A stretch of 58,476 nt of DNA from Anaerolineae bacterium (GCA_016926875.1 JAFGNU010000055.1:1-58476); one strand, 5' to 3'; shown: positions 1 to 9,000, numbered from the stretch's first letter. Notes: a model not told the origin generated them from the letters alone. Numbers and translations are program-made.

Positions 1-21
1 CCTCCTGGGTTGTGACGACCG

Positions 22-37
22 CTATCCTACCGGATAG
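22..37. terminator. Short hairpin near the window edge
   Basis: A perfect 6-bp stem (CTATCC/GGATAG) with a TACC loop is followed by a short T run. It may terminate a gene lying left of the window. Apart from it, no gene or clear promoter is seen in bases 1-175. Confidence 0.25.
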
Positions 38-175
38 TTTGAGAGGCTTCACCTTTTTTCCTTTCCAACAACTCGTTCGTGGACCCACACACCGGCGCAC
101 ACTGGGCGTTCGTTTTAAGTTATGGTACACTTCCCGCGCTCTATCACCAGAATATAGCGAGTATAGGAAATCCAC

Positions 176-838
176 ATGGAAGAGCTAATCCATTTCGATC
201 TCGAAGAATTCATCAGGACTGTCGGCTACATCGGCGTGTTTGCGATCATCTTTGCCGAATCGGGCCTGCTGGTTGGTTTTTTCCTGCCCGGCGACAGCCT
301 GTTGTTCACGGCAGGCTTTCTTGCCTCTCAGGACTTTTTCAGCTTCCCGCTGCTGGCCATCGGCTGCTTCATCGCCGCCGTTACGGGCGACAGCGTGGGC
401 TACTGGTTCGGTCACAAAGTCGGCAGGCCGCTCTTCCAGCGCGAAGACTCCTTGCTGTTCAAGAAAAAGCATCTGCTCCGGGCGCAGGGGTTGTATGAAA
501 AACATGGCGGCAAGATCATCGTAATCGCCCGCTTCATGCCCTTCGTACGCACCTTTGCGCCTATCGTCGCCGGGGTGGGCATGATGCATTACCGGCGCTT
601 CATCTCGTATAACGTTGTCGGCGGCTTTTTGTGGGCTGTCGGCGTGACCAGCGCGGGGTATTTCCTGGGCAACTCGATTCCCAACATCGACACCTACCTG
701 ATCCCGATTGTGCTCGTAATTATCATCATCTCGGTCCTGCCGCCGGGCATCCATTTCCTGAGAGATTTCCTGTCGGAGCGCCGCAAGCGCAAGCAAGCCG
801 CCTGTCCAGAGGTTGAACCCAGCGCCGAGATCAACTAA
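176..838 (+). CDS. DedA family membrane protein
   Basis: A 220-residue integral membrane protein of the DedA/SNARE-associated (VTT domain) family. Members act in membrane homeostasis, and some flip undecaprenyl phosphate or phosphatidylethanolamine; the substrate here is unknown. The N-terminal block with PGDSLLF, the GDSVGYWFG stretch and the R-F-x-P-x-x-R-T-F-x-P motif (about residues 118-128) are typical of the family. The last ~20 residues are charged and cytoplasmic. The ATG has an AGGA ribosome site 7 nt upstream. Length is normal for the family. It is probably monocistronic, because the next gene has its own consensus promoter. Confidence 0.93.
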   Translation: MEELIHFDLEEFIRTVGYIGVFAIIFAESGLLVGFFLPGDSLLFTAGFLASQDFFSFPLLAIGCFIAAVTGDSVGYWFGHKVGRPLFQREDSLLFKKKHLLRAQGLYEKHGGKIIVIARFMPFVRTFAPIVAGVGMMHYRRFISYNVVGGFLWAVGVTSAGYFLGNSIPNIDTYLIPIVLVIIIISVLPPGIHFLRDFLSERRKRKQAACPEVEPSAEIN

Positions 839-878
839 CGGCCTGAGCGGATGACCCGCACCCACCGGTGTGGACACG

Positions 879-907
879 TTGACGCCAATCAGCAGAATGA
901 GTATAGT
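879..907 (+). promoter_or_regulatory. Sigma-70-type promoter for the bactofilin gene
   Basis: The -35 box TTGACG and the -10 box TATAGT are separated by exactly 17 bp. The predicted transcript start is near 914, about 33 nt before the bactofilin ATG, which has a GGAAGGAT ribosome site. Confidence 0.75.
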
Positions 908-946
908 CCAATGTGAACACACCGGCCTTTTGGAAGGATAAGCGGC

Positions 947-1525
947 ATGTCGATCTTTGGTGGACGCAAACAACAACCATCATCACCGGCCAAACCGTCT
1001 AATATCAGCACCCCGCGCAGCGCCCCCGCTATGCCATCCCCACCGCCGCGCCAGGCAGTTGGCTTCGAGACGGTGCTCGGCGCCAGTTCGACTTTGCACG
1101 GCGATCTAAAAAGCCAGGCGAACATCCGGCTTGATGGCATCTTCGAGGGTACGCTCGAAATTGACGGTAACGTGCTGGTAGGCGAGACGGCAAAAATCAC
1201 CGCCGACATCCACGCTAAGAACGTCTCGATTGCAGGGGCTGTACGGGGTAACGTGAGCGGCAAGAAAGTCCAACTGCTGCGCACAGGGCGCGTTTGGGGT
1301 GACATCAGCGCAACCGCTATTGCCACCGAAGAGGGCGCATTTATCGACGGCAAGATCACAATGATCAGCCACGAAGCGGCCCAGATATTCGATCCCTCTA
1401 CGCTGCCATTGCCCGATGAGATGGACATGGTAGCGAGCGAAGACGAGCGCCCACCGGAAGACAAAGAAACGCCGGACGAACCAGCCCAGGCGCCAGCAGA
1501 TGACGAAGCCGGTGCAGCAGAGTAA
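947..1525 (+). CDS. Bactofilin family cytoskeletal protein
   Basis: A 192-residue bactofilin (polymer-forming cytoskeletal protein, DUF583). The central beta-helical domain (about residues 40-135) shows the regular G-x-hydrophobic rungs: LHGDLKSQANIRLDG, FEGTLEIDGNVLVGE, then IHAKNVSIAGAVRGNV. It is flanked by a Pro-rich head and an acidic Pro/Glu-rich tail, the usual bactofilin layout. Bactofilins self-assemble into filaments that scaffold envelope or cell-shape proteins. It has its own consensus promoter and a strong downstream terminator, so it is likely a single-gene unit. Confidence 0.93.
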   Translation: MSIFGGRKQQPSSPAKPSNISTPRSAPAMPSPPPRQAVGFETVLGASSTLHGDLKSQANIRLDGIFEGTLEIDGNVLVGETAKITADIHAKNVSIAGAVRGNVSGKKVQLLRTGRVWGDISATAIATEEGAFIDGKITMISHEAAQIFDPSTLPLPDEMDMVASEDERPPEDKETPDEPAQAPADDEAGAAE

Positions 1526-1563
1526 CCGGCCAGCCCACCTACTACCAACCCGACAGGCATCAA

Positions 1564-1590
1564 AAACCCCTGGCCCACAGCCGGGGGTTT
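1564..1590. terminator. Bidirectional rho-independent terminator
   Basis: An 11-bp stem (AAACCCC-T-GGC with GCC-G-GGGGTTT, one T-G pair) encloses a CCACA loop. A on the left and T on the right let it work in both directions. It lies between the convergent bactofilin and reductoisomerase-like genes. Confidence 0.75.
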
Positions 1591-1631
1591 ATCATTCACA
1601 GGTGCAGCAAGCCGCCGGATCGATCTTCCTG

Positions 1632-2627
1632 CTACGGGGTATCCGGGTTGGTCAAAACAGACAACACCTCTTGTTCGTGCTGCCAGATCGACATGTCCTG
1701 CAAGCGGCGGCGCAGCGCCTTCAGGCGCGGGTAACCATCGGCATATTCGGCAGCCCACTCCTGTGCAAAATCGCCCCGGCGAATCGAATCCAGGATCGTT
1801 TCCATCTGGCGGGCCAGTTTGACTTCCTTGAATCGTTCGATATGCGACAGCGTGCCATACTGGTTGGTCAGCGAGTGAAGCTCCATGCTGGGCAGCACCC
1901 CGGACTCAGCCCACTTGGATATGATATACCCCAGCTCGCCGGACAAATACAGCGCGGTCAAAATCGCTTCAGGTGGGAATCCTTCACGGTTCAACACGGC
2001 AATAGCCGCCTGCAAAATGCTGTGAAACGCCGGTAACAATGCCTGCTGCGTGAACAGGTCCAGCACGGCTTCCTGCTGAAACGTCAGTTCAAATGCGCCG
2101 CGATGCAGCGCGCCAAGCGCTTTGGCGACCGCCAGCACGCGCGCCCACGCATCACCTGACGCATCCTGTGCGACCGCTACAAAACTGGGAAATCCCACGC
2201 CCGCGACATAGTCCTCGCGCACGCCCTGGCCTACTGCTTGCGGCGCCACCATCACAACATCCACAAACGGCGGCGGCTCGATAAAACCAAACGCGATGTT
2301 ATACCCCGACGCAAAAACCAGCGTATCACCCGCATTCAGACCGGGCGCAATGTCCCGCAAATAGACCTGCGCTGCTATTTCGTCTGGAAGCATCAGCAAG
2401 AGCAGGTTGGAGCGTGCCACCGCGTCGGCAATAGATGCCACCTCAAACCCGTCATGATACGCCTGCATAGCATACGAATCATCCTGGTTCCCGATCAGCA
2501 CCGGAAAAGCGCTGTCGCGCAGGTTCAGGGCAATGGCATGTCCCATGTTCCCATAGCCCAGCACGGTGATGGTTCGATCCATTAACAGGCCAAGGTTGGC
2601 GTCCGAGTCACGGTATATAACGGGCAT
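1632..2627 (-). CDS. Ketol-acid reductoisomerase-like protein lacking catalytic residues
   Basis: A 331-residue protein collinear with class I ketol-acid reductoisomerase (IlvC). It has an N-terminal Rossmann domain with GYGNMGHA (residues 24-31) followed by the helical knotted domain. The start at 2627 (MPVIYRDSD) has an AAGGA site; the open frame runs 40 codons further upstream without family similarity. The catalytic residues are changed. The usual H in FAHG is S107, the K of VAPK is Q130, and the metal-binding E of DLFGEQ is Q194 (D190 is kept). The two Glu of the ECLHEL helix are mostly lost. It is therefore unlikely to make dihydroxyvalerate. It may be a reductase with another substrate or a regulatory paralogue. 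No other branched-chain amino acid gene is nearby. Confidence 0.85.
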   Translation of the reverse strand: MPVIYRDSDANLGLLMDRTITVLGYGNMGHAIALNLRDSAFPVLIGNQDDSYAMQAYHDGFEVASIADAVARSNLLLLMLPDEIAAQVYLRDIAPGLNAGDTLVFASGYNIAFGFIEPPPFVDVVMVAPQAVGQGVREDYVAGVGFPSFVAVAQDASGDAWARVLAVAKALGALHRGAFELTFQQEAVLDLFTQQALLPAFHSILQAAIAVLNREGFPPEAILTALYLSGELGYIISKWAESGVLPSMELHSLTNQYGTLSHIERFKEVKLARQMETILDSIRRGDFAQEWAAEYADGYPRLKALRRRLQDMSIWQHEQEVLSVLTNPDTP

Positions 2628-2653
2628 AACACTATCCTTATTGGCGACGCTGT

Positions 2654-2700
2654 GGGGCGGCCCAGCGGGTCGCCCAGAGCAGAGCAATGCTCTGCCCCTA
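2654..2700. repeat. Paired palindromes resembling a dispersed intergenic repeat
   Basis: Two adjacent hairpins: GGGCG...CGCCC, then GCAGAGCA-A-TGCTCTGC (2679-2695), followed by CCCCTAC. This arrangement is typical of dispersed REP-like elements. It lies between the start of the reductoisomerase-like gene and the sigma factor gene. Only this copy was noticed in the window. Confidence 0.45.
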
Positions 2701-2904
2701 CTTTTCCGAATCTGGAATATGCCCCCATACAGGGGACGAAAACACACGCTTTCCCTGGCATTCTACTCCCGACCAGGCTCCCCTGCCTAGAGTAAATATC
2801 ACCAGCCGCACACGGGCCTGCTTAATGCAACCCCAATTTGAATTTTGCGTATATCATAGATAGTAGGGGCTGACTAATCAGTTCGACCAGGTAGGGTACT
2901 AACC

Positions 2905-3492
2905 GTGAGTCAGGAACTCGATTCGCTGTGGGTGGAACAAACACTCGCAGGCGATCAATATGCCTTCGGAGAACTCGTGCAGCGCTATGAACGCGACGTG
3001 TTTAACCTGGCATACCGTATGTTGAGCAACCGGAACGAAGCCGAAGACGCGGCCCAGGAGGCATTTCTGCGTGCCTATGCTAACCTGGAACGCTACGATA
3101 TTACCCGCTCGTTTAAAACCTGGCTGCTGTCGATTACATCTAACCATTGTATCGACCGGCTGCGCAAACGGCGGTTGACCTGGCTGTCCCTGGAAGAACC
3201 CTTACCACCGCACCCGGCATTGATGAGCGATATACCGGGACCGGAAGAAGCGACATTGGCCAATGAACGCAGCATGTTAGTACAGGAATTATTGGAACAT
3301 CTCAGCCCGGATTACCGTTTAGCTGTTGTGCTGCGTTATTGGTACGATCTGTCGTATGCCGAGATCGCTGACATGCTGGATACTACCGAAAGCGCCATCA
3401 AAAGCCGCCTGTTTCGTGCGCGCCAGGCGCTGGCCGACCAGCTTGAATCGCAACCTTTGTCATCTCTCAACCCTGCCATGGAAGGTTCCTGA
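2905..3492 (+). CDS. ECF-type RNA polymerase sigma factor
   Basis: A 195-residue sigma-70 family factor of ECF type, starting at GTG. Region 2 (about residues 25-90) includes YRMLSNRNEAEDAAQEAFLRAY and RSFKTWLLSITSNHCIDRLRKRR. Region 4 (about 125-180) has LSPDYRLAVVLRYWYDLSYAEIADMLDTT and the helix-turn-helix ending SRLFRARQAL. There is no region 1.1 or 3. It directs RNA polymerase to a specific regulon, usually an envelope-stress one. The stop overlaps the start of the next gene by one base (TGATG), so sigma factor and partner are translationally coupled. Confidence 0.95.
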   Translation: MSQELDSLWVEQTLAGDQYAFGELVQRYERDVFNLAYRMLSNRNEAEDAAQEAFLRAYANLERYDITRSFKTWLLSITSNHCIDRLRKRRLTWLSLEEPLPPHPALMSDIPGPEEATLANERSMLVQELLEHLSPDYRLAVVLRYWYDLSYAEIADMLDTTESAIKSRLFRARQALADQLESQPLSSLNPAMEGS

Positions 3493-4052
3493 TGGTGAAT
3501 GAGCTAAACACTCAACACAGCATGAACAACGCGCTCGATCACGAACTGTCAGCAGCAGAATTGGACGCGCTGAACACGCAGTTGGAAGCATCACCCGAAG
3601 CGACTGAATATTGGAGGCGCTTGAGACGCATCGATCAACTGCTGCGCAATGCGCCGCTTATCAGGCCGCTGCCGGGCTTCTCCGATCGCGTCATGGTAGC
3701 GATTGCGTCTATGCCCCTGTCGGCATTTGCCAATAAGCAGTTCGGGCTGGGCGCAGCGCTGGGATTAGTTGCAGCCGCCGTGCTGACCGTTCCGCTGCTC
3801 TCCGTGGCGGCGATTCTGCTGGTGAACGCGATCATCGACCCCGGCACGATGAACGGCTTGTTACAGGTGGTTACAGCAGGAACCAGCTATGTGATTGACG
3901 TGGTGAGTGATCTGGGGAGTGGGCTGCATACCCTGGTGACCGAAACACCAATGGTCCCGGCGCTGATCAGCACCGTCATCCCTGTGAGTATGCTGTGGGT
4001 ATGGATGATCTGGTATTTCTCAGGCAGCCCGCGACTGTTCACCCGGCAGTAA
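3492..4052 (+). CDS. Anti-sigma-factor-like membrane protein
   Basis: A 186-residue protein coupled to the sigma factor gene. Residues 1-70 are hydrophilic and helical (HELSAAELDALNTQLEASPEA), in the position of an anti-sigma domain. The HxxxCxxC zinc motif of ZAS anti-sigma factors is absent. Hydrophobic segments at about 80-115 and 155-178 should be membrane-spanning. By position it would hold the ECF factor at the membrane until a signal arrives. That role rests on gene order and layout, not on clear sequence similarity. Confidence 0.7.
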   Translation: MVNELNTQHSMNNALDHELSAAELDALNTQLEASPEATEYWRRLRRIDQLLRNAPLIRPLPGFSDRVMVAIASMPLSAFANKQFGLGAALGLVAAAVLTVPLLSVAAILLVNAIIDPGTMNGLLQVVTAGTSYVIDVVSDLGSGLHTLVTETPMVPALISTVIPVSMLWVWMIWYFSGSPRLFTRQ

Positions 4053-4143
4053 CCAGCCAGGGGCCGGTGTGTTACCGGGCAGCGGACTGTTAAAACTCAG
4101 GTCACAATATGGTTGAACGCGTGTACAAAGTGAGATTGCCCTG

Positions 4144-5166
4144 ATGACCTTCACGAAACGCCGAAAATGGCACTTGTTGATCCCGTTTGGTCTGCTGACG
4201 CTGCTGGGGTTGGTGTCTGCGAGTTGTGTGGCAGATACCGATCAGACCAGCGGTTTTAATGTGCGAAAGACCTACACGCTCACAGGCGGAGAACAGATCG
4301 AGCGAGACCAGTTGATCGTGGCGGGAGAGATCAAACTCGAAGCCGAGAGCAAAATTGATGGCAGCGTGACGCTCATCGGCGACCAGGTGCAGGTCGATGG
4401 TAACGTCAACGGTGACGTGGTTGTGATTGCTGAAGACCTGGCAGTTGGCGACCCGGCGCGCATTAGCGGCGATCTGGTCTTGTGTGTCAGCAACTTCGAG
4501 CGCGGCGCAGGCGCACGCATTAGCGGCGAAGTGCGGGAAGAATGCAACGAGGGTGGGCGTACCAGCGCTGCAAACATTCTGGAAACCGGGTTCGAAAGCT
4601 GGCAGGGCAACATGTTAGTTCGGCTGGGCGGCATCATCACTGCCACGCTCTTTTTTGGAGCGCTGGCCGCGCTGGGCACGCTCATTATCCCCCAACCAAT
4701 GACCCACCTGTCCGCGTCTATCCGGCAGGCGCCGGTTGCAACCGGCGGGGTTGGCTGTCTGACGGTGCTGGTTGCCGTTGGACTGACCGTGCTCTACCTT
4801 GTGTCGCTGCTGCTGATTGTCCCGCTGCTCCTGCTGCCCTTTATGCTGCTGGGCTGGTTGGCGCTGTTCCTGGCGAGTACGCTGGGCTGGATCGCGCTGG
4901 CGGAACCGTTCGGCAAATTCGTCTTTAACGTGCTGCGTGTCGAACCGCAGCCGCGCATGGTCACGGCTGCCATTGGCGCGATGGCGCTGACCCTGTTGGT
5001 ACGCATCTGGAACGTGTTCTGGTTCACCGGTTGGATCGGGGCGCTGGCTACTATCATCCTGGGATCGGTGGGGCTGGGCGCGGTTGTATTGACACACGCG
5101 GGCACACGCCCCTTTCCCCGCCCAGAACCACCGAGTTCGCTCCTGATGCGGTCCCCGCCCGACTGA
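4144..5166 (+). CDS. Secreted bactofilin-like domain fused to a membrane domain
   Basis: 340 residues. The N-terminus is a signal sequence (RRKWHLLIPFGLLTLLGLVSASC), with a possible but imperfect lipobox ending at C27. A bactofilin-like beta-helical stretch follows (about 35-130): LIVAGEIKLEAESKIDGSV, then VDGNVNGDVVVIAEDL and ISGDLVL. The second half (about 155-310) contains four or five hydrophobic segments. It probably belongs to the sigma/anti-sigma operon, being 91 nt downstream on the same strand with no terminator seen. It may be the sensor or an effector of that system. It differs from the cytoplasmic bactofilin at 947 in that its beta-helix should lie outside the membrane. Confidence 0.7.
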   Translation: MTFTKRRKWHLLIPFGLLTLLGLVSASCVADTDQTSGFNVRKTYTLTGGEQIERDQLIVAGEIKLEAESKIDGSVTLIGDQVQVDGNVNGDVVVIAEDLAVGDPARISGDLVLCVSNFERGAGARISGEVREECNEGGRTSAANILETGFESWQGNMLVRLGGIITATLFFGALAALGTLIIPQPMTHLSASIRQAPVATGGVGCLTVLVAVGLTVLYLVSLLLIVPLLLLPFMLLGWLALFLASTLGWIALAEPFGKFVFNVLRVEPQPRMVTAAIGAMALTLLVRIWNVFWFTGWIGALATIILGSVGLGAVVLTHAGTRPFPRPEPPSSLLMRSPPD

Positions 5167-5182
5167 CCGGCCTGTAATTTCC

Positions 5183-8116
5183 CTACAGCATATCAACCGG
5201 ATCAAGGTCTACGAACCAGCCGCCCGGAAAATCCAGCCCGGATAAGACGGCGGCAGGTTTAGGACTGCGTATGATCAGGTGCCAGCGATAGAGATCGTTC
5301 CGTTTGGCGAAGAAACACGGCGTCGGCCCGATGATCTCGGTCGCCGTGAACTGTCCCTCCTTGATACGCGCTGCCAGCATTGTTACGGCCTGCTGCGCTT
5401 CGTGCTCGGCACGGGTGTGTGTCGGATACTGGAACAGGATGCGCGCCAGACGGCGATACGGCGGGTACATCTGGGCGCGGCGGTAGGCGATCTCCTGGTG
5501 ATAAAACGCCTCATAATCATGGTGGGCGGCGGCCCGAATGGCGTAATGCTCCGGCAGGTAGCTCTGGAGCACCACATGCCCGCCCAGCGGCCCCCGCCCG
5601 GCGCGCCCTGCCACCTGGGTCAGTAGCTGGAACGTGCGCTCGCCGGACCGGTAATCCGGCAGACCCAGCGCCGTATCAGCAGAGATGATGCCGACCAGTG
5701 TCACCTGGGGCAGATCAAGCCCTTTGGCGATCATCTGCGTGCCGACCAGCACATCGGCGTGCCCTTCGCTGAAGTTCCGTAGAATCACGTCATGCGCTTC
5801 ACGCCCAGTCGCCGTATCACGGTCCCAACGGATCGTGCGCGCTGCCGGAAACTCGGTCCTGACTGCCGATTCGATCAATTCGGTGCCCTGTCCAAAGTGC
5901 TTGATCCGGTCGCTACCACAGTCGGGACACAGTCTGATATGCCCGGTCGAATAGCCGCAGTAGTGGCACATCAACGCCTGGTGCGGACTGTGATAGGTCA
6001 GCGGCGTATCACAGCGAGGGCACCGGGCAATATAGCCACAGTCGCGGCACATCACAAACGTCGCCGTGCCGCGCCGGTTCAAAAACAGGATCGCCTGCTC
6101 TCCCCTGTCCAACACGTCGGCTAAGGCTGTGGCCAGCGCCCGGCTAAAGATGCTGCGGTTTCCGGCGCGAAGCTCCTGGCGCATATCTACCACGCGCACG
6201 GCTGGCAAATCGGCGCTGACGGCGTCGGTCGCATCGGTCGGGCGATAGCGAGCAGCCGGTGCATTCAGGCGGCGCATTTGTTCTGCGATGCGTTCCCGGT
6301 GCGCGATAACCCGGTCCGGCAGGCGCAGCAGGCGGTACTGCCCATTTTCGGCGCGGAAATACGTCCCCACATCAGGCGTGGCGCTGCCCAGCAGCACAGT
6401 GCCGCGCGTGATGCGCATCATCTCGATGGCCGTTTCGCGCGTGTGATAGTAAGGCGGCGGGATGGGCGGCGACTGCTTGTAACTGTCGTCGTGCTCCTCA
6501 TCCAGGATGACCAATCCCACATCCGGCAGCGGTGTGAACAGCGCCGACCGCGCGCCCACAATCACATGAATCTCCCCGGCGCGCGCGCGCCGCCAGGTAT
6601 CGTAGCGCTCGCCTTGTGTCAGGCCGCTGTGTACAACCGCCACACGCCCCGGAAACCGCGCCGCAAAACGCCGGACGGTCTGCGGTGTCAACGAAATTTC
6701 CGGGACCAGGACAATCGCCTGCCGCCCTTGGGCCAACACCCGCTCAACCGCGCGCAGGTAGATTTCCGTCTTGCCGGAACCGGTCACCCCGTGCAGCAAA
6801 AAGACTCCCGACACACCCGGGGACGGTGAAATTTCGCCCCAATGCACAGTATCCATGTAGTGGCGGATTTCATTCCAGGAACGCTCCTGGTCGCTGGTCA
6901 GCGGAGGGGCCAGCGTCGGCACAAATTCACGGTCAACCAGAGGGTCGCGCCAGGCTTCGGTTTCACCCAACACCACCAGCCCATCCTCGGCCAGCCGTTG
7001 AAGCCGGGCGTTGTCGGCGCCGGTTTCAGCGTACACCTGTTTGACATCGACGGCGTCGCCTTCACGGGCCAGCATATACAGAATATCCAGGTAGGGCTGC
7101 CCGTCACGCAGTTCGATGATACGGCGCTGGGCATCTTCCGGCGGCAGCAGCAGTTCGACCGCTGCCGGTTCAGTCCAGCGATGTACCGTCCCGGCGTCTG
7201 CCAGCCGCGCAACGGCGGGTGTATTCAGTTCACCGATCAGCAGCGGGCGCCCGGCCTCCAACAGCGCTTCCAGTACAGTTTTTTGAACCGGCGCGCGATC
7301 AAAATCGCCCGCGTCCAACTGGGCAGCGAGCCTGTCAGCGGGCATTGCCAGCTCGACCCATGTGCGCTTTGGTTCCAGGGCCACGTCGCCCGATTCGGCC
7401 AGCGCTTTGATCGGTCCCTCGCGGCAGCCGACTGCCATACAGGCCGCGCCCAGGCTCAACCGCCCGTCGCGAGTGGCAAGCAGCACTTCCAACACGTTCG
7501 CCCGGCGTGACTCGCGCCCCACCCGTGAGGCAACATCCGCGACACGCCCTGGCGGAATCGCCAGTTGGACGGTGCGGATCGTCTTCGGCTTGACGTCCGG
7601 GGGGTCCAGCACCGGTTCGCGCCGCACGACGCCGCGCTCGACCAGACCGCTCATCGCGCTTTGCCAGCGGGTGCGCGGCATAGCCCGCGAAAGCTGCCGC
7701 CCGCGCAGCGGCCCGCGCCGCCGCAGCAAGCTGAGAATGCGCTCTTGTGTCGCGGACTGCCCCTCTGCTTCTGAATCTAGCAGCTCATAAAGCGTATCGC
7801 CGCGCTTGGCAAAACCCGGCGGCAGCATCAACCATAAGCACGTTCCCAGCGGGGCCAGGGTATGGTCGGCCAGCCAGCGCGCAAGCTGCAACTGTGCCGG
7901 GGTGACAACCGGCAGCGGGTCCAACCGTTCCAGAATCGGCTTGGTTTGGGGGATCGGGCTGGCCTGGTGCAGGTCAATGACAACAGCGGTGGTGTAGGCT
8001 GTACCAAAGCCAACCTTAACCAGGTGGCCGGTGTCGATCTTGCCGGTCAGGTCCGCCGGGACATGATAAAAGAATGTGCGGCGTACCGGGCGGTTGACAG
8101 CGACTTCGGCAAACAT
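5183..8116 (-). CDS. priA: Primosomal protein N' (PriA replication-restart helicase)
   Basis: A 977-residue PriA, the superfamily 2 helicase that reloads the replisome at stalled forks. The N-terminal 3'-DNA-binding domain begins AEVAVNRPVRRTFFYHVP. The helicase core has Walker A GVTGSGKT (about 443-450), DEEHDDSYKQ (about 539-548) and GSATPD. The zinc region shows four CxxC pairs (CRDCGYIARCPRCDT, CHYC, CPDC). The conserved TQMIAKGLDLPQVTLVG and AGRAGRG motifs follow. It is longer than the usual 700-830 residues, with the excess between the DNA-binding domain and Walker A (about 110-400). It starts 15 nt after the MEMO1-family gene ends, so the two are probably cotranscribed. Confidence 0.97.
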   Translation of the reverse strand: MFAEVAVNRPVRRTFFYHVPADLTGKIDTGHLVKVGFGTAYTTAVVIDLHQASPIPQTKPILERLDPLPVVTPAQLQLARWLADHTLAPLGTCLWLMLPPGFAKRGDTLYELLDSEAEGQSATQERILSLLRRRGPLRGRQLSRAMPRTRWQSAMSGLVERGVVRREPVLDPPDVKPKTIRTVQLAIPPGRVADVASRVGRESRRANVLEVLLATRDGRLSLGAACMAVGCREGPIKALAESGDVALEPKRTWVELAMPADRLAAQLDAGDFDRAPVQKTVLEALLEAGRPLLIGELNTPAVARLADAGTVHRWTEPAAVELLLPPEDAQRRIIELRDGQPYLDILYMLAREGDAVDVKQVYAETGADNARLQRLAEDGLVVLGETEAWRDPLVDREFVPTLAPPLTSDQERSWNEIRHYMDTVHWGEISPSPGVSGVFLLHGVTGSGKTEIYLRAVERVLAQGRQAIVLVPEISLTPQTVRRFAARFPGRVAVVHSGLTQGERYDTWRRARAGEIHVIVGARSALFTPLPDVGLVILDEEHDDSYKQSPPIPPPYYHTRETAIEMMRITRGTVLLGSATPDVGTYFRAENGQYRLLRLPDRVIAHRERIAEQMRRLNAPAARYRPTDATDAVSADLPAVRVVDMRQELRAGNRSIFSRALATALADVLDRGEQAILFLNRRGTATFVMCRDCGYIARCPRCDTPLTYHSPHQALMCHYCGYSTGHIRLCPDCGSDRIKHFGQGTELIESAVRTEFPAARTIRWDRDTATGREAHDVILRNFSEGHADVLVGTQMIAKGLDLPQVTLVGIISADTALGLPDYRSGERTFQLLTQVAGRAGRGPLGGHVVLQSYLPEHYAIRAAAHHDYEAFYHQEIAYRRAQMYPPYRRLARILFQYPTHTRAEHEAQQAVTMLAARIKEGQFTATEIIGPTPCFFAKRNDLYRWHLIIRSPKPAAVLSGLDFPGGWFVDLDPVDML

Positions 8117-8131
8117 CGTTGGCCAGGACGG

Positions 8132-8968
8132 CTAACCGGTTGCGGCTTGGCAGAACAAAGCCGCGCCGTATCCAACAACCTGATGATAGTCGTGGGTTAC
8201 GTCGCCGGAGGTGGCATAGTTGACAACGTGCGCCGTGTCGGCTCCCAGGTCGCGCGCAGCGATCATCACGGCGGCAATCGCGCCCCGCCCACACGCGAAG
8301 CCCTTCCCTTGCTCCTCCGCCCGGATGACTGCCACGGGATCAAACGCCGCCACAGCGTCCAGCACCGTCTGGTCCAGCTTGTTTGCGACGGATTGGGTGT
8401 AGAAGTGAGACAGGTCCGAACTGGCGACCAGCAGCGCTTTTTTGCCCTTCAGCACACCGGCCAGCGCATGGCCTAACCGTTCGGCCAACACCCATGACTG
8501 GTCGATCAGCGCCAGGGGGATCAGCCGGAACTCGCCCAGCGTGCGCTGCAAAAAGGGAAGTTCAATTTCCAGCGAGTGCTCTGAGTCAGACACCACGGTC
8601 TGAATTGGCACCACGGCCCGCAGCGTTTCCAGCGCTTCATGATCTACCGGGACCTGTCCCAGCGGCGTCTCGTAAGCGTCATAGCCAGACGTGATAATCT
8701 GCGCCTGGTACGGGTAATGAGATGGCCCGATCAGCGCTACCACGTCTGCATTCAGCCCACTGAGCGGCTTAAAGGCATGTCCCGCGACTGGCCCGGAATA
8801 GCGGTATCCCGCGTGTGGGGCCAGCACGCCGATCAACCGCCCCTGAACCGGCGGCACTTCGGCACGCTCCATATACCCGTCTACCGCGCTCGCCAAACGC
8901 GCGGGATCACCCGGATACCACTTTCCGGCAATGGGCGACGGTCGTACATCCCGGCTTGATCCCATCAT
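8132..8968 (-). CDS. MEMO1 / AmmeMemoRadiSam system protein B
   Basis: A 278-residue MEMO1-family protein, with a fold like class III extradiol dioxygenases and unknown biochemical role. Signature blocks are RPSPIAGKWYPGD near the start, LAPHAGYRYSGPVAGHAF, GPSHYPYQ, and SSDLSHFYT. Their histidines would form the metal site. I chose the ATG at 8968 because it has AAAGGA upstream and lies just inside the transcript from the promoter at 9001-9030. The much longer open frame to 9403 runs through that promoter. The usual AMMECR1 and radical-SAM partners are not in this window; priA follows instead. Confidence 0.9.
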   Translation of the reverse strand: MMGSSRDVRPSPIAGKWYPGDPARLASAVDGYMERAEVPPVQGRLIGVLAPHAGYRYSGPVAGHAFKPLSGLNADVVALIGPSHYPYQAQIITSGYDAYETPLGQVPVDHEALETLRAVVPIQTVVSDSEHSLEIELPFLQRTLGEFRLIPLALIDQSWVLAERLGHALAGVLKGKKALLVASSDLSHFYTQSVANKLDQTVLDAVAAFDPVAVIRAEEQGKGFACGRGAIAAVMIAARDLGADTAHVVNYATSGDVTHDYHQVVGYGAALFCQAATG

Positions 8969-9000
8969 GCAGTCCTTTGACCATACTTCTGTTAAACTCG

